Source: Verticillium longisporum (taxonomy: Eukaryota > Ascomycota > Sordariomycetes > Glomerellales > Plectosphaerellaceae). From it: 64,000 nucleotides of DNA. Below, one piece after another: positions 1-11,899 of this stretch. Position numbers and translations under genes: made by a program. The stretch covers positions 4,836,001-4,900,000 of the forward strand of contig JAETXT010000005.1 of NCBI GenBank assembly GCA_019188255.1, in the 5' to 3' direction. The notes below the pieces were generated by a model, which worked only from the letters and a program-made list of their open reading frames with translations, did not search any database and was not told where the DNA came from. The stretch's first letter is position 1. Every line of letters starts with the position of its first letter.

Positions 1-1608
1 TACGCCTGAATGGGCTGCCAGACGCCGACGAGACCGAGGCCAAAGGGCAAGAGAGCAAGGATGGGGGAGATCCAGTGGACCTGGGCGTAGGCGGACCAGC
101 CGTACCAGAAGAAGGTCAGGGGCAACAGACAGGCGAAGTAAACACAGTCCGGCAAGCGCATTTCCGGTTCATATACGCCGTGATTGGCGGCGGTGAGACG
201 GATAACGGTGCGGTCGGAGATGTAGTTGAAGAGGGCGAGAGAAACACCGTAGCCGATGCCCATGGGTATGTAGACGAGGCCAGTCATGCCGAGCGAGAAG
301 CCGTACTGATCCTGAAAGACGAGAGGAATGGTGTTGAAGAGCAGGTACAGCACGCCGTAGCAGAAGGCAATGTACAGGGACAGGGAGAAGAGAAGCGGCG
401 AAAGGAAGAGCATCTTGAGGGGCCGGGTCAGTCCGCGAGCAAGGACCATAGACTTGGACTGCGGTGCCGCATTTGCGTCCACGTAGACGGACCGTAGATC
501 GGGACGGTTGAGTTCGATGCGGAGGCGGTCCGTCTTCCTTTGAATGAGTACACGGGCATTGGTCTCTTGTGATAGGATGGCGATGGCAACAACCATGGGA
601 ACTGAGGCAGCCAAGACGATCCAGCCCGTCCAGCGCCAACCGATGTCCTGCGCAACAAAGGCACCGATGAGCGGCCCGAAGGTGGGGCCAATGAGCGGCC
701 CAAGCATCCAGATGGTGATGGCGCGGCCACGCTCGTGGAGCGGTTTCATAGCGGCAATGATGCCACCTCCGATGGTCAGGCAGCCGGATCCTCCGACACC
801 CGTCAGGAAACGGAACACAATCAGTGCGTTCAGCGAGGGTGCCAGGGCGCAGCCGATGAGGCATACACAAAAGAAGGCATTGGCTGAGGAGAGAACAACG
901 TGGCGGCCGTAAATCTCTGATAGGGGGGAGAGGAAGAGAGGTCCTACAGCGTATCCGAGGAGATAGATGCTGATGGGAAATGAGGCCATGGTGAGATCAG
1001 CTTCTCCGTTCCCGCTGAAGTCCTCGGCCAGGAAGCCGATCGCGGGGGCCAGAATGGTCGAGGCGAAAGGGGTGAGGAACGTAATGGCAGCGACGAAGCC
1101 GACTATGGTCCACTTGCGCTTTGCGCTAAAGTTCATGGGCATCTCGGGGTCATCTTGGCTCTCCCAGCCAACGACATCGTTGTCGAGGTCAGAAACCGGT
1201 ATGGGTGCTGGCGGAGGCGGAGGGAGCTTGGTGCGCCGGGAACTAGCGAAAGAGCGCCTCGTCCTGGTGGTGATTTGAGAGGGCTGTCTGCTGAGCACTC
1301 TCTCGACAACGTCCTAAGAAGCTGTCAGCTCACGCTCAAAGGGTCAAAGGTATCGAAGCCCAAGGTGGCACACGGACTTCTTCATAGGGGTCTGCTTTTC
1401 GCGCCTGTCGGCTGCGCCCACGTTCGAGCTTTTCCGTCAACACGTCTTGCTCGATGCTGTCTCTGTCACTGAGGGACGGTGGGGGAGGTTCGGTTTCTGC
1501 ATGTTCACGAGAGTGTTGGGCAGTCGCGTCAGAGCCCCAGCCAGCCTCGACATCTTTCTCCTTTCCCTCGCGCATGGTTCGGCCTTGACACACAACGTGT
1601 CGAGACAA
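1..1608 (-). CDS. MFS drug-type exporter, C-terminus off the left edge
   Basis: Major facilitator superfamily proton-coupled exporter of the plasma membrane, DHA1 (drug:H+ antiporter) type, probably 12 TM. Exons are 1378-1608 and 1-1313 with a 64-nt intron at 1314-1377 (donor GTCCGT, acceptor CTTAG, branch CTGAC). The join keeps frame and removes an in-frame TAG. The N-terminal ~110 residues are charged and disordered. Transport begins after NFSAKRKW. Motif A is LSPLSEIYGRH, the antiporter motif C is GPLIGPTFGPLIGAF, and the fungal family signature ETNARVLIQRKTDRLR follows. The last visible segment (GLGLVGVWQPIQAY) resembles a late helix, so roughly 100 or more residues are missing beyond base 1. 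Substrate cannot be read from sequence. The start ATG at 1608 is the first in frame, and a later Met is possible. Confidence 0.85.
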
Positions 1609-3231
1609 TCCACTACGTAGGGTGAATAAGAGGAAAGCAGCGCCCGATGAGCTGTCGTTGCCGCGTGCTCCAAGAAGGAAGATGAGTGAAGGATGGTCCA
1701 GAGTCTAGCGCTCTACAGATGAGGATGTCGCCCCCAGAAAAGGGGAGAAGAGTTGGGGGTTGCTGGTCTCCATATTTTGCTTCGCTGCTTTTTTTGACGG
1801 GGAATCGTTTCCAATTGCAGTCTCGGGCCTACCAGGGGGTGAGGGGCTCAAGAGGCCCGAGAGGGCTTGAGAGCGCTGTGGATAAGAAGTGGGCGGACGT
1901 TAGGCCTCGGCACCGACAGTCGGCCCCTCATCGTCATCATCTCCAACAGTCGCGGGACCCCGGATCCGACGGCCAAAGTGGAGCCCAAGTCGCGGGGGTC
2001 AGGGTATCTCCAGGGTTTATATCCGTCTGTCCGTCGAAAGCGCCCCCTCTCCATGCCTCCAACAAAACCTCATGCTCCTCAGGCGATGAGCAAATGGCAT
2101 GGAGTGAAGCCAGTCACTGAACAGGACCACCGTTGAACTATGTGTCTGTCGATGCCGAGAGCCGAGATGGGAGGTGAGACGAGACGAGAGAGAGGAGGGG
2201 GGACGGATCAAGTCAGGCGTCTGACCAGTTGAGAAGCGAGTCGGCTCCGATCATGGGAGCTATTGCTTTGAAATCCAGACGGTAGCTGGCTTGGCGGTGA
2301 GAGATCATCAAGCATCTTCAGTGCAGACTGGTTGATGGATGATGGTTGGTGGTAGGTGGTGGGGGATACCTCGGTGCCAGAGAGAGGGGGCCCCAAAGAA
2401 GCAAAGTGCAGACAGAGAGCTGTTGGAGTTGGCTAGCTAGCTGCATCAAAGGGCGCGGAAGTCATGCCCAGCAAACGGCGTGAGAACATGGCCTTGATGG
2501 TGCCATTCCCACATGGTGCAAGCAACTCATGCACCCCGCAAAGAATGCAAGCGACGCGCGCTGGGGAGAAGGGTGGATGGAGGGGCGGTTTGCGGAAAAG
2601 GTGGAAGGACTGGCTTCCATCCATGACGGGACGGCGTCAGGGCCACCCGCCTGGAGTCACGTTTACCCGGATCCGGAATCTTGGCCCACCCGATCGATTG
2701 CCACGAACCGGCCAGACCCACTTGCGAGCACATGGGAAATGGGAAGCAATTGGAGAAATCCGTCACAGTGCTTCTGCTTTGCGGCATGGGTCGAGCAAGA
2801 GCCCATTCATCCAGAACAGTCGCGTTACCATTCAACAAGTGGCGCGTCTTCTGGATCTGTTCCATCGACGGTCCACCTCTCCTCTCTGATCCCTCGCCCA
2901 GCTCGGTACCTGGGTCGGTACCTGTGTCAGTAGTAGGTACCTACCTACCTTTTAGGGGCCTGACCTATGACCTATGCTAGCCCAGAGAGGTGATAGATCC
3001 CTGTCAACTGCGCCTCGGCATCTGGATACTGTGTCCCAACCCAAGACAACGTCAAGCACAACGTAACACCAGCTTTCATCAGCATCATACACAACCTTTC
3101 GTCGGCAGCCCGGTCCGCCCCATTGTCGAACCTTTGTTGCGCGGCCATGGTCACGGCGTGAAGGGGTCTCTTCGCCACCAATCCCTTATCATCTCTTTCT
3201 TGGCCAGTCATTACCACCAGCCCCTGTCATC
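1609..3231. other. Intergenic, divergent promoters of the MFS and ALG7 genes
   Basis: No coding region I can support. It lies between divergent starts (MFS at 1608 on minus, ALG7 at 3232 on plus). It contains a GGTACC/TACC-rich tract at about 2902-2954. Short open frames here have no recognisable domains and do not splice into one another. Confidence 0.6.
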
Positions 3232-4768
3232 ATGGCGGTGCCTTCGGAACTCACGCGCACTGAGACGCTCTCGCACCTCGCCATCTCAGGTGCCGCTCTC
3301 ATCATCCTCGCCAACACCTTCACTGGCGAGGGAGAGCCCTCATCGCGTCGCTGGCCCTGTCGACCCTCGCCTTTTCTCTCGCCTACTGCATGGTCCGCTG
3401 GCTGGGCCCCACCTTCATCAAGGCCGGCTTCAAGGGAAAGGACCTCTCCAAAGCTCACCAGCCTCTCATTCCCGAATGCATGGGTGCTGTCTGCGCCGCC
3501 GTCTACCTCCTTGTCATCATTGTTTTCATCCCTTTTCCGTTTTACAAGGACATCGTCGCCGCGACCAGCGGTGGAGGCAACCGCGACGTCGTCCTGCATG
3601 TCGAACATGTTCAGCAGGGACGCTTCCTGCATCGCTTCCCGCATAGCAAGGTACGTACTTGCCCCTGAACCCCTGACACCAGACGCGACCTGTGGTCTGT
3701 GATCTGTGATCTGTGATCTGTGATCTGTGATCTGTGATCTGGAGCCCATGAGTGAGCCTCGACTGACACACAACGCAGCTGGCTAGTTATCTGTCCGCCA
3801 TCATCTCTCTGCAGACCACCGCCCTGCTCGGCATTGGCGATGACCTCTTCGACATTCGCTGGCGCCACAAGTGGTGGATTCCCGGTCTGGCACCCACTCC
3901 CCATCCTTGTCGTCTACTTTCTCGCCTTTGGCGTCACCACCATTGTCCTCCCTATCCCCCTCCAGCCCTACCTCCGCGAGCTCCTCATCCTGGGGCCTCT
4001 CTACTACCTCTACATGGCCTGCGTCGCCATGTTCTGCCCCCAGTCCATCAACATGCTCGCCGGCATCAACGGCATCGAGGTGTCCCAGTGCCTCGTCGTC
4101 TCCCTGCTCCTCGCTCTCAACGACGCCCTCTACCTCCTGACCCCCTATCCTCACCCGGCCACCGACTCGCACCTTTTCTCTCTCTACCTGCTCCTGCCGT
4201 GGATCGGCGTCTCCGCCGCCCTCCTCTGCCACAACTGGTATCCCGCCCGTGTCTTCGTCGGCGACACCTACTGCTACTTCTCCGGCATGGTCTTCGCCAC
4301 TGTCGGCATCCTCGGCCACTTCTCCAAGACGCTCGGCCTCCTGCTCGTGCCCCAGCTCGCCAACTTTCTCTACTCGACACCCCAGCTCTTCGGCCTCGTC
4401 CCCTGCCCCCGCCACCGCCTGCCGCGCTTCGTCGCCCGCACCGGCCTCCTCGAGCCCAGCGTCACCCCCTGGCCGCGTGACGCCCAGCCCCACCCCTCGT
4501 CGCCCGCGCCCTCCGCCTGCTCGCCCGCCTGCGCCTCCTCGCCCTGCGCGTCCGCGACGACGACCCGGCCTCCATCGAGACGACGAGCAACCTCACCCTC
4601 CTCAACCTCTGGCTCGTCTGGCGCGGGCCCCTGCGCGAGGACCGCCTCGCCTGGGAGGTCACCCTGCTGCAGCTCGCCGTCGGCCTCTTCGGCCTCTTTG
4701 TCCGTCACCGCCTCGCCCTGCTCATCTTTAAGGAGGACAACTGGGTCTTCTCGACGACTGCCGTTTGA
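3232..4768 (+). CDS. alg7: UDP-GlcNAc:dolichyl-phosphate GlcNAc-1-phosphotransferase, frame-broken
   Basis: ER-membrane enzyme of the first committed step of N-glycosylation (the tunicamycin target): GlcNAc-1-P is transferred from UDP-GlcNAc to dolichyl phosphate. One intron at 3651-3778 (128 nt, with heptamer repeats). Family motifs are in order: RWLGPTFIKAGFKGKDLSK, FPFYKDIVAATSGGGNRDVV, LGIGDDLFDIRWRHKWW with the catalytic Asp pair, LAGINGIEVSQ, GDTYCYFSGMVFATVGILGH and PCPRHRLPRF. Reading these in one protein needs three frame changes: a missing base near 3330-3332 (GGG), an extra base near 3893-3895 (CCC) and a missing base near 4493-4496 (CCCC). The final frame ends at TGA 4766-4768. 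No intron of workable size explains them. ALG7 is normally essential, so consensus errors are more likely than a pseudogene. The family call is very secure; intactness is not. Confidence 0.9.
3697..3738 (+). repeat. Heptamer tandem repeat inside the ALG7 intron
   Basis: Six perfect copies of the 7-mer CTGTGAT, followed by a partial copy. The array lies wholly inside the ALG7 intron and accounts for its unusual length (128 nt, against 49-95 nt for the other introns read here). It leaves the donor GTACGT and the acceptor CGCAG intact. Confidence 0.95.
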
Positions 4769-5781
4769 AGATGGCGGATGTGGATGCGCGCCATGTCGCC
4801 AGAGACACGATGAGGAGAACGGATGCATTTTCCATCGTCTTTTTGTTTGGCTGGGGTGAGGCCTTTATTGCTCTAGAGCAGGGACATGCGTATGCGAAAA
4901 CTAAAGACCAGGGAAGACACGCATGCAGCAGGAAAAAAAAAAGGGATAGATTTGATCTTCAGGTTGCTCGCTTGTCGTGCAAAGGCTGGGAGCCCCGTTG
5001 CATTGCTGCTGTCTTTAAGATACCCCCAGACTAGGAATTAAAAAAAAATCATCATGTCTGTAGTCTTGTCGGCCAGAATGTCACAGTTGCAACACGGAGG
5101 TTGAAAAGACTACACACCTTCTCGTTGTACGTCTTGCTACCCATCCTCCCATAGATGCTGCCACACACCCTGTTGAGCCATGAGCCACTCGACGACTTTC
5201 GTCCGACTTGTCATGTGAGAAACAGACAGGCCTAATCACTTGTGCAAACCATCACGAGCTCGGTAGTCATAGTGTGAAAAAAGGGCAGCCTTGGCCGCAC
5301 ATCATCCATTGAATCAATACCTCATCAGACCCTCTACCCGAGGCGCCTCGACGCGGGACGACGCGTCCGACAAGCCGTCCCTGGAATAAACCATATAATA
5401 CACACAAACGACGTAACAATGCCGCCATTCCCGCGGGCCAAGCCAACAAAATAAATCAGAGAAGAGCTGTTTACAAGAAGCGCCTGTCGACCCCGACGGA
5501 GAGATCCGCTTTTCGCGGCGCTCCTTGCCCTCCACATCCCCGTGTGTGGAGTTTCCCGCACGCCAGTCTCGACCCTCCAGAAAAAGGGGGGGGTTTCCCA
5601 CATTTCCCTCCTTGGCCGAGTACGCCCCGTTCCCGGCACACATGCCGTCCGTTCAACGCCGTAAGAAAAATCAAAAGAACCAACTATTTCCTGCCCCGAC
5701 GCTTTTTCAACAACGAGTTGGAGATTCGTAGATGGTCATGTTGACATGGCATGTCGCACAGTCCATCCTCCTCTATTTATA
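4769..5781. other. Intergenic between convergent ALG7 and SET3-like genes
   Basis: 3' flanks of two convergent genes, probably holding both 3' UTRs. Poly-A and poly-G runs occur (for example 4930-4942, 5040-5049 and 5584-5593). No coding region is supported. Confidence 0.6.
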
Positions 5782-8613
5782 TTACAAGGGTGTATCGGTC
5801 GCGATGAGGGTCGGACTGACACCGTTGACTCGAGCCGTCTCTGTCGCTTCGTTCGCCTTCGTCGTATCAGCCGCGTCGACAATGCCGTCGACGCCTGCCT
5901 TTGTCTCTTTCGTTGTGGGAGTCTTCGGTCCACTATCTGGTTTCGACGCAGCCATGATCAACCTGCTCATTGAGGAGTCGCTATGACTCAGCTTCTTCTT
6001 GGCCGGGCTAGGATGTGTGATGCCATTGACAGCAGGAGGCATCAGAGCGCTCGACCGAGCACCAGTCGAGGTGGAAAGCAGGGGTGCTTGCGAGTCAGTG
6101 GCCACTTGAGGCGTTGTGACATTGGCCACGGCTGCTGTGGCGTCACCAAAAGCAGGGACTAGAGGCAGATGGACGCGCAAATCCGGTGACTTGACTACCA
6201 CCGGACTGCTGACTCCATTGACCTCAGGCAGCTGCGCCGTTGTTGTCGTGGGGGATATTGACGCTGCATCTGTTGGGGGCGCGTCTGTCATCGGAACATC
6301 CTCCAGGTTCTTCGCCTCCGGCGTTGGCGAAGGGGGCAAGTGCTCCGATTCATTGGGCAACGATGGCGATTCCGAGGCCTTCCGGGATTCCACTGGAGGG
6401 TCGATTTCCATTGCTGTTGGCGTTGTTGGCGCGGGCAGCGATGTCCGGCGCTTGAATTGGTCCACACCATCACAGCGCGCTCGATGGCGGTTGTTGAGCA
6501 GACGTTGTGACAAGGAGATGATCCGTCGTCGAGGCTTCGGCGTCGGCTCTGCTTCGCTGTACCACTCACCGGCGACTGGATCGGTTTGAACAGACGCATC
6601 GCAATACTTGGGCCTGGGTGCGGTCGATGCCGGTCGTGAGTTCGAAGCGACAGAGTCCGTTCTGGAGGTGGGGCCTTTGAACGGGTTCTGCCATCCTGTA
6701 GAGTGGGCGCTCGCTGGAGATCCTGATTTGCTACGTGACGTTCCAGCATCGACATACCTACTCGTACCATTGGAGCCAGAAGTGTTTGATGTGAGCGAAT
6801 TCTTCGACTTGGGCGGTTTGCTGTTGGTGCCATCTGATGTCCGCTTCTTCTTGCGAGCAGGAGGTTGTTGCTCCATGCGTCGGAAAGAGTCTTCGACCAT
6901 TTGTACCTTGCGCTTTTCTCTCTCCGTGGGCTCCGTCAAAATGCCGGGCTGGTCGAGAGACCCTTGACGCAAGGGCGTGCGGTCTCGGCTTGGCGGCTTG
7001 CTTCTTTCCGACGTTGATCGACCGTCTTGGTCGAGGTCGTCGTTGTGGCTTTCGCTAGCTGCCCTGCTATTTGCTGCATGTCCTGTGCTAGTGGGAGAAA
7101 TGGTATGCACTTTCGGCTTTCGTGACTTCTTCTTGGGCAGCTGGCTTCGAGATTGTGACCTGGCTTGATAGTGGCGATGGAAGCGAGCAAAGGCGCAGTT
7201 GCTACCAAGATCGCATGCGCAACCGCCGAATTCGGACAGAACGCGGTGAAGCCAACCGGACGTCTGCTGATATTCGGCTTCGTCCATGTCTTGCTCATCT
7301 CGACCATTGACTTCGTCGTCGCCGAGGCCGATGAGGTGCATCATTCGCGCCTTCTGCAACTTTGGCAGCCGGAAGTCCCACGGCAGTGTAATCTGTTCGT
7401 TTGCGGCAACAAAACGATCGCTGACGAGCCAGAAATGGTATTCGGAAGTGTTGGAAAGGTAGGTGTCGAGGACGGCATTGGGCTTGCAACTCCGGCGGAC
7501 GTAGCGGGCTTGTGACATTTCGTTTCGAGTGTCAAGGCACAGAGGCAGCATGGGGTGGAAGAAGACAAACGGGAGAGGCGAGGTCAACTCTTCCCACAAG
7601 TTGGTCGGATCAGCACAGTAGTCTTTTTGGAACAGAATTTGACCGCACAGCTCGATCAGCGGGACGTCCTTATCTATCGCCGCCGGAGTCGTGAGATATT
7701 TCCATCGCAAGACGGTGTCGGGCGCCAACGGTATTTGCTTGTCTTGGACGACGAGTTGCTGCTGTCCTTTGCTGATGTCCGGGGGCAATTTTTGAAAGAC
7801 GTCGTTGTAGGACTCACCCGTCTCTTGCCTCATCATGTCGGGTTCCCGAAGCCAGAGAGACATTGTGTTGGATATCGCCAGGCTCGAGAAGGAGTTGCTT
7901 GGCGTTCTTTGAGGGTCAGTCTCAGGCTCGTTCCGATACAGCGTAATGAAGCGATCGGAATAACCGTGAATCTCAAAGTCGGTGGGCAGTTCGGGAGGAC
8001 TCGTCGCAGGGCTCGGGGGCTGCCCATTCAATCGTACGTTGCCGTCGGACGGGCTTCGCTTGTTTGCTTGTGAGCTGACAGAGTTGGAAGGGCGATGGGA
8101 GCCCTTGGCCTTTTTGGCTGGGTGGTTGAGGTCGCCGGGGCTTCCGTGTTTGCCATTTTCTTGGCCCACGGAGTGACCGTTCAATTGGAGGTCTGTTGGC
8201 TTTGGCTTCTTCTTGTGGCTTTTCGAAGGAGGTCGCCGAGGCTTCTTGTCTTGGGCATCTTCCTGCGTGGAGCCGTTCTTGAGTCTTCGCGTGCGCTCGA
8301 TGGCTTTTTGTCGATCGAGAGGACGCGGCTTGCAGTCGGCGCACGAGTGGGAAAAGTCCTCGCGGAGTGCCTCTTCCTTGCGGTTCGGGTAATAGCACTC
8401 AATGTGTTGCCATGTGTCACAAGTCTCGCAGTATATCGTGTTTCCATCATCATCAGAAAAGTTGCAGATGCATTTGATCGTGTACGGCTCCTCCTCAACC
8501 GCCTCAACCTTGCGCGCCGGAGCGGGTTGAGGAACGGGGATGGCTGGAGGAACGACATGTGCCTGACTAGGAATCGCAATCTGCGTCGGCAACGGTTGCG
8601 GGTTTTCGGTCAT
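5782..8613 (-). CDS. set3: SET3-like PHD-finger and SET-domain protein
   Basis: A single-exon, 943-residue chromatin protein. A PHD finger at about residues 47-97 has the C4HC3 pattern (CICNF, CETCDTWQHIECYY, CADC). A SET domain lies at about 300-415, followed by a Cys-rich stretch (CACDLGSNC) near 465, then a long Ser/Pro/Thr-rich disordered tail with basic clusters. This order, PHD then SET, matches yeast Set3 and animal MLL5, scaffolds of the Set3/HDAC complex that bind H3K4 methylation. The SET core reads RYVRRSCKPNA where active enzymes have an NHSC-type motif, so catalysis is doubtful, as for Set3. The start is the ATG at 8613, followed by a Pro-rich leader. The ortholog call rests on domain order; other fungal PHD-SET proteins are less likely. 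Confidence 0.85.
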   Translation of the reverse strand: MTENPQPLPTQIAIPSQAHVVPPAIPVPQPAPARKVEAVEEEPYTIKCICNFSDDDGNTIYCETCDTWQHIECYYPNRKEEALREDFSHSCADCKPRPLDRQKAIERTRRLKNGSTQEDAQDKKPRRPPSKSHKKKPKPTDLQLNGHSVGQENGKHGSPGDLNHPAKKAKGSHRPSNSVSSQANKRSPSDGNVRLNGQPPSPATSPPELPTDFEIHGYSDRFITLYRNEPETDPQRTPSNSFSSLAISNTMSLWLREPDMMRQETGESYNDVFQKLPPDISKGQQQLVVQDKQIPLAPDTVLRWKYLTTPAAIDKDVPLIELCGQILFQKDYCADPTNLWEELTSPLPFVFFHPMLPLCLDTRNEMSQARYVRRSCKPNAVLDTYLSNTSEYHFWLVSDRFVAANEQITLPWDFRLPKLQKARMMHLIGLGDDEVNGRDEQDMDEAEYQQTSGWLHRVLSEFGGCACDLGSNCAFARFHRHYQARSQSRSQLPKKKSRKPKVHTISPTSTGHAANSRAASESHNDDLDQDGRSTSERSKPPSRDRTPLRQGSLDQPGILTEPTEREKRKVQMVEDSFRRMEQQPPARKKKRTSDGTNSKPPKSKNSLTSNTSGSNGTSRYVDAGTSRSKSGSPASAHSTGWQNPFKGPTSRTDSVASNSRPASTAPRPKYCDASVQTDPVAGEWYSEAEPTPKPRRRIISLSQRLLNNRHRARCDGVDQFKRRTSLPAPTTPTAMEIDPPVESRKASESPSLPNESEHLPPSPTPEAKNLEDVPMTDAPPTDAASISPTTTTAQLPEVNGVSSPVVVKSPDLRVHLPLVPAFGDATAAVANVTTPQVATDSQAPLLSTSTGARSSALMPPAVNGITHPSPAKKKLSHSDSSMSRLIMAASKPDSGPKTPTTKETKAGVDGIVDAADTTKANEATETARVNGVSPTLIATDTPL

Positions 8614-11600
8614 ACTCTAAGGAGGGCCTCGCGTTGGTATAATTGCGGTCGGGAGGGTTATGGGCGAAGCTGGTTACTGTTGCGGTCTGGGGAGCATGAC
8701 GACGCTTGCCCAGACGCGCGTGAATGGGTAACCGAGCTATTGTTTCGGAGCAACGACACCAGACGCGGCGCTCATTCGGCAGCTACCACGAGGCTCTCGA
8801 CAATTGTGGCCAGAGATTGCGAACTGCTCGCTCGGAAGAGGTAGATGTGGTCGGAATCGGCGCTCACAGCGACGGGGAGGGGATGAAAGATAGCGGGCAA
8901 CTGAGATCAAGTCGAGAGACGAGTCGCAGGTGTAGGTGATGATCGCAGAGTATCGGATTCGCAAGTGACACGTTCCGGTCGAGGGTTTGTTGTGGGGAAT
9001 TCTTCGTGGTCGCGAAAAGGACAATCGTCGAAGACACGACGAGAACGGGGAACCGCGAGAGGGGCGATCACGAATTACGTCGAGTACATGCGCCTGGGAA
9101 ACAAAGACGGCGAGACTTGGTCGAATGGTCAAGTCCAAATGCTGGAAGCCGATCCTGAGACTGGGTTCGAGGTTCGTCGGGAAGAGACAACGCGGGTTGG
9201 TAGAGGGCGTCGTGGTCGAAGGGGGAGGATGGGTGGGAAAGAGATTGGAGAGAGGAGGAGAGGGGACAACACGAAGAGAAAGAATGGATGGGGCAGGAGA
9301 CTGGGCGAGCGCACCGAGCAATGGATTTGGGGGGCGTGTGGGTGTCTGGCGTGGAGCGTGGGAGAGAAGACCTGAGCAACTGGTAGGTAGGCGGGTTGGC
9401 TTGGGCTCAGGCCTAGGAGTAGGGAGGCACAAGAGCGAGACGGCAAGCGAAAAGACCCAGTGATTACCTCGACCTGACGGTAGGTAGGTACCTGGAGGTA
9501 GGGGGCGCTGGAATGGGAGCAGAGCCCAGCACTGGCGGGTGCAGCGCCGCGGCAGCAGGAGCACCCTAGTGTGTAGCAAGCAGCGCGCAGGGCAGGACCA
9601 CTGGAGGGATGAGCAAGGCAGCACCGGTAAGCACCAGGCAGCGCCCGGGGGCCATTGGGGGTGCGAGCTGTTACCCTCCCCTCCCTCCATCCATCCTCCT
9701 CTCCTGTCCGTCTTCCGCCTTCCGCTAGGAAAGGCAGACCAGGCGTGCGCAGGAGATGAATGGACGGTAAAACTGGAGAAAGGATGTACATGGTACCTGT
9801 ACTTCGGGAAGCGTGAGGAGCTAGCCCGAAAAAAGCGGTGGACTCGCTGATTTGGTGGCGGGCTCGCACCAATCAGAGCAGCACTGGCATGGCTGTTGAC
9901 TGGCCTCAGGCCGACGTTTCAGGCTGCAAGCAGAGAGGGTGGGATTCGAGGACGGGGGGAACTGGACCCAAGTCATGGGAGCCGACCTGACACGAAATTT
10001 GCTCCCGCAGATGAGGGCCTCGAAGTAAGAATACTGGGCGGCATCTGAGCTTTCTCTGGCGTCGTGATGTGGAAGAAGGGCTCCAGGATCAAAAGGAAGA
10101 GAATTGTAGAGAGAAATCAACGCCGGACTTCTTCTCGCTGTTGCTGCCGTTGCAACATGCTGCGTGGCATGCCAGGTCTGAAGCGACCATAAGATCCAGG
10201 TGATATATGAGACGATGGCAAACGGAGAGGAAAAAGGAAGTTGGTGACTGTTGTGTAAGCGATGCGCACGAGGACAAAGACCGAAAGGGCTTTGAGAGGC
10301 TGGACTTTGGAGGGGAGGAGCGGGAATGGAGGGCATGAATTCATGCAGGATTTATCAACAACAGCGGTCTGCCGTAGAATTCCGGCATCAGCCAAAAACC
10401 TGGCGACTTGCGGCAGAGGTGCAGGGTTGGGAGGTCCCTCGCAGGTGCACAGGACTCGGTGAGTGGTCAACCTTGAGAAGCTAAGGCATGGCCCCTAATA
10501 TGATTGGATCATCAATCGTCCATGTACCGCTACTTACTGCCAGCAAGCGATGCGACACCAATGTCGAGTCATCAGGCTAGAGGCTGCCCAAGTCGCGGTA
10601 CTTTTTAGGATGTGGTCTTATTGGTCTGCACTACTAGACTGGCATTGAATTCTTACAAATCCCTGCCTGGCGGGCACTGGTCAGTGGCTGTCTCCACGAG
10701 ATCGCCGTCTTTGGCCTTCGACCCAGGCACCAACGGTGTTTACGTAGATCAGGTCGTATTCCAGTTCCTGGGCTGCTCCAGCAGGGGAATGGCTCATCGG
10801 AGGTGACGGTCTGCAGTGAGAGACTTGAGATTGAACGAGGCAACCCGAACAAATGAAATAGTCCGCCCAGAGATTGCCTGTACTTCGTGTTTAACTCTGC
10901 CTCGCCAGCATTGGAGGGCGCAAGATGCATCTGTTGACTGGTAGACACAGTAACTTCCGACGTCCAACTTCTATCCGTCGGCACTGACATGGCTGACGTG
11001 GGCATCCATCTGTGTGTTACCGGGTGGCTTGTCATACCTTTATTAGAGCAAGTAGGAATTAGAGGCATGGCTGAACACAGTCGGGCTGTGGTGCCTTGAA
11101 GTGCACATCATACATAGTCTCAAGGCGGCTTTGAGGGTTGAACAGAGTTTCATGATAGACTTTTGTCGCGCCCGCCATGTTTAAGCGCCCCGTCAGGACA
11201 GAAAGCAACATGGTCGCCACTGCACTTGACGACTCCAGGTCGAGCTCCGGCAGTACGCTTTCTTCCATCAAGGATCCTCGTGGGACCATGCTCGAATATT
11301 CCGAGAATAGGTTCGATCTGTAACATAGACCATCGTCAATGCCGTAACCGGCGAGACATGGAAAATGCTGTAAGAAATTGTCTTGGTCAAACGCGCGAGG
11401 CTGGGCTGTGGGGTGGAAATGGCAAGTAGCCAGGGTCGCAGGAGAAGCACTGCATTGTCCGAGGCGGACTGGCGAATGTGATGCATCCGGCAACGGGAGG
11501 CAAGGGGAAGATAAGAAAGCGGGCGCGATAGTCAAAGCCGTTTAGATAGCATCACGTGGGGTTTCCTGATCCGCTGGCTAAAGGGACCTTGGTGGCGGTG

Positions 11601-11899
11601 CAACGAATCATCGACCAACTTGGTCGCCCAATGACGTGCTCACTGTCTGACGCCTGGACCAGGTCCTCCTTGCAAGCCAACCAACTTGCAGCCTCCCTCG
11701 CCCGTGCCACTGGGCGTCCGCCTCCGCACCCAACCACCGGCTGAGTTGTGCGAGGTACCTCTTCAGTCATCAGCCGTCTCCAACCCAACAACATCCTTAC
11801 GATATTGACGAACGCCCAAACTAAACGACTCCACGAGGCTGTACGAAGTAGAAACAATCACCCGAATATCCAGAAACCTACGGACTTGAGATTTACGCT
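8614..11899. other. Intergenic between divergent SET3-like and NPC2 genes
   Basis: About 3.3 kb with no gene I can support. The part just upstream of 8613 is presumably the promoter and leader of the SET3-like gene. GGTAGGTA/GGTACC tracts occur at about 9381-9390 and 9480-9502. Open frames on either strand at 8.7-9.9 kb and 10.1-11.5 kb are Ser/Pro/Arg-rich, overlap one another and show no domain. Confidence 0.5.

Noticed and set aside
3697..3738. CRISPR-like short repeat array
   Set aside because: The heptamers are contiguous without spacers and lie in a eukaryotic intron.
8737..9872. 317- and 247-codon minus-strand frames upstream of the SET3-like gene
   Set aside because: Low-complexity Ser/Pro/Arg sequence in two overlapping frames, no domain, no splice logic; probably leader or promoter DNA.
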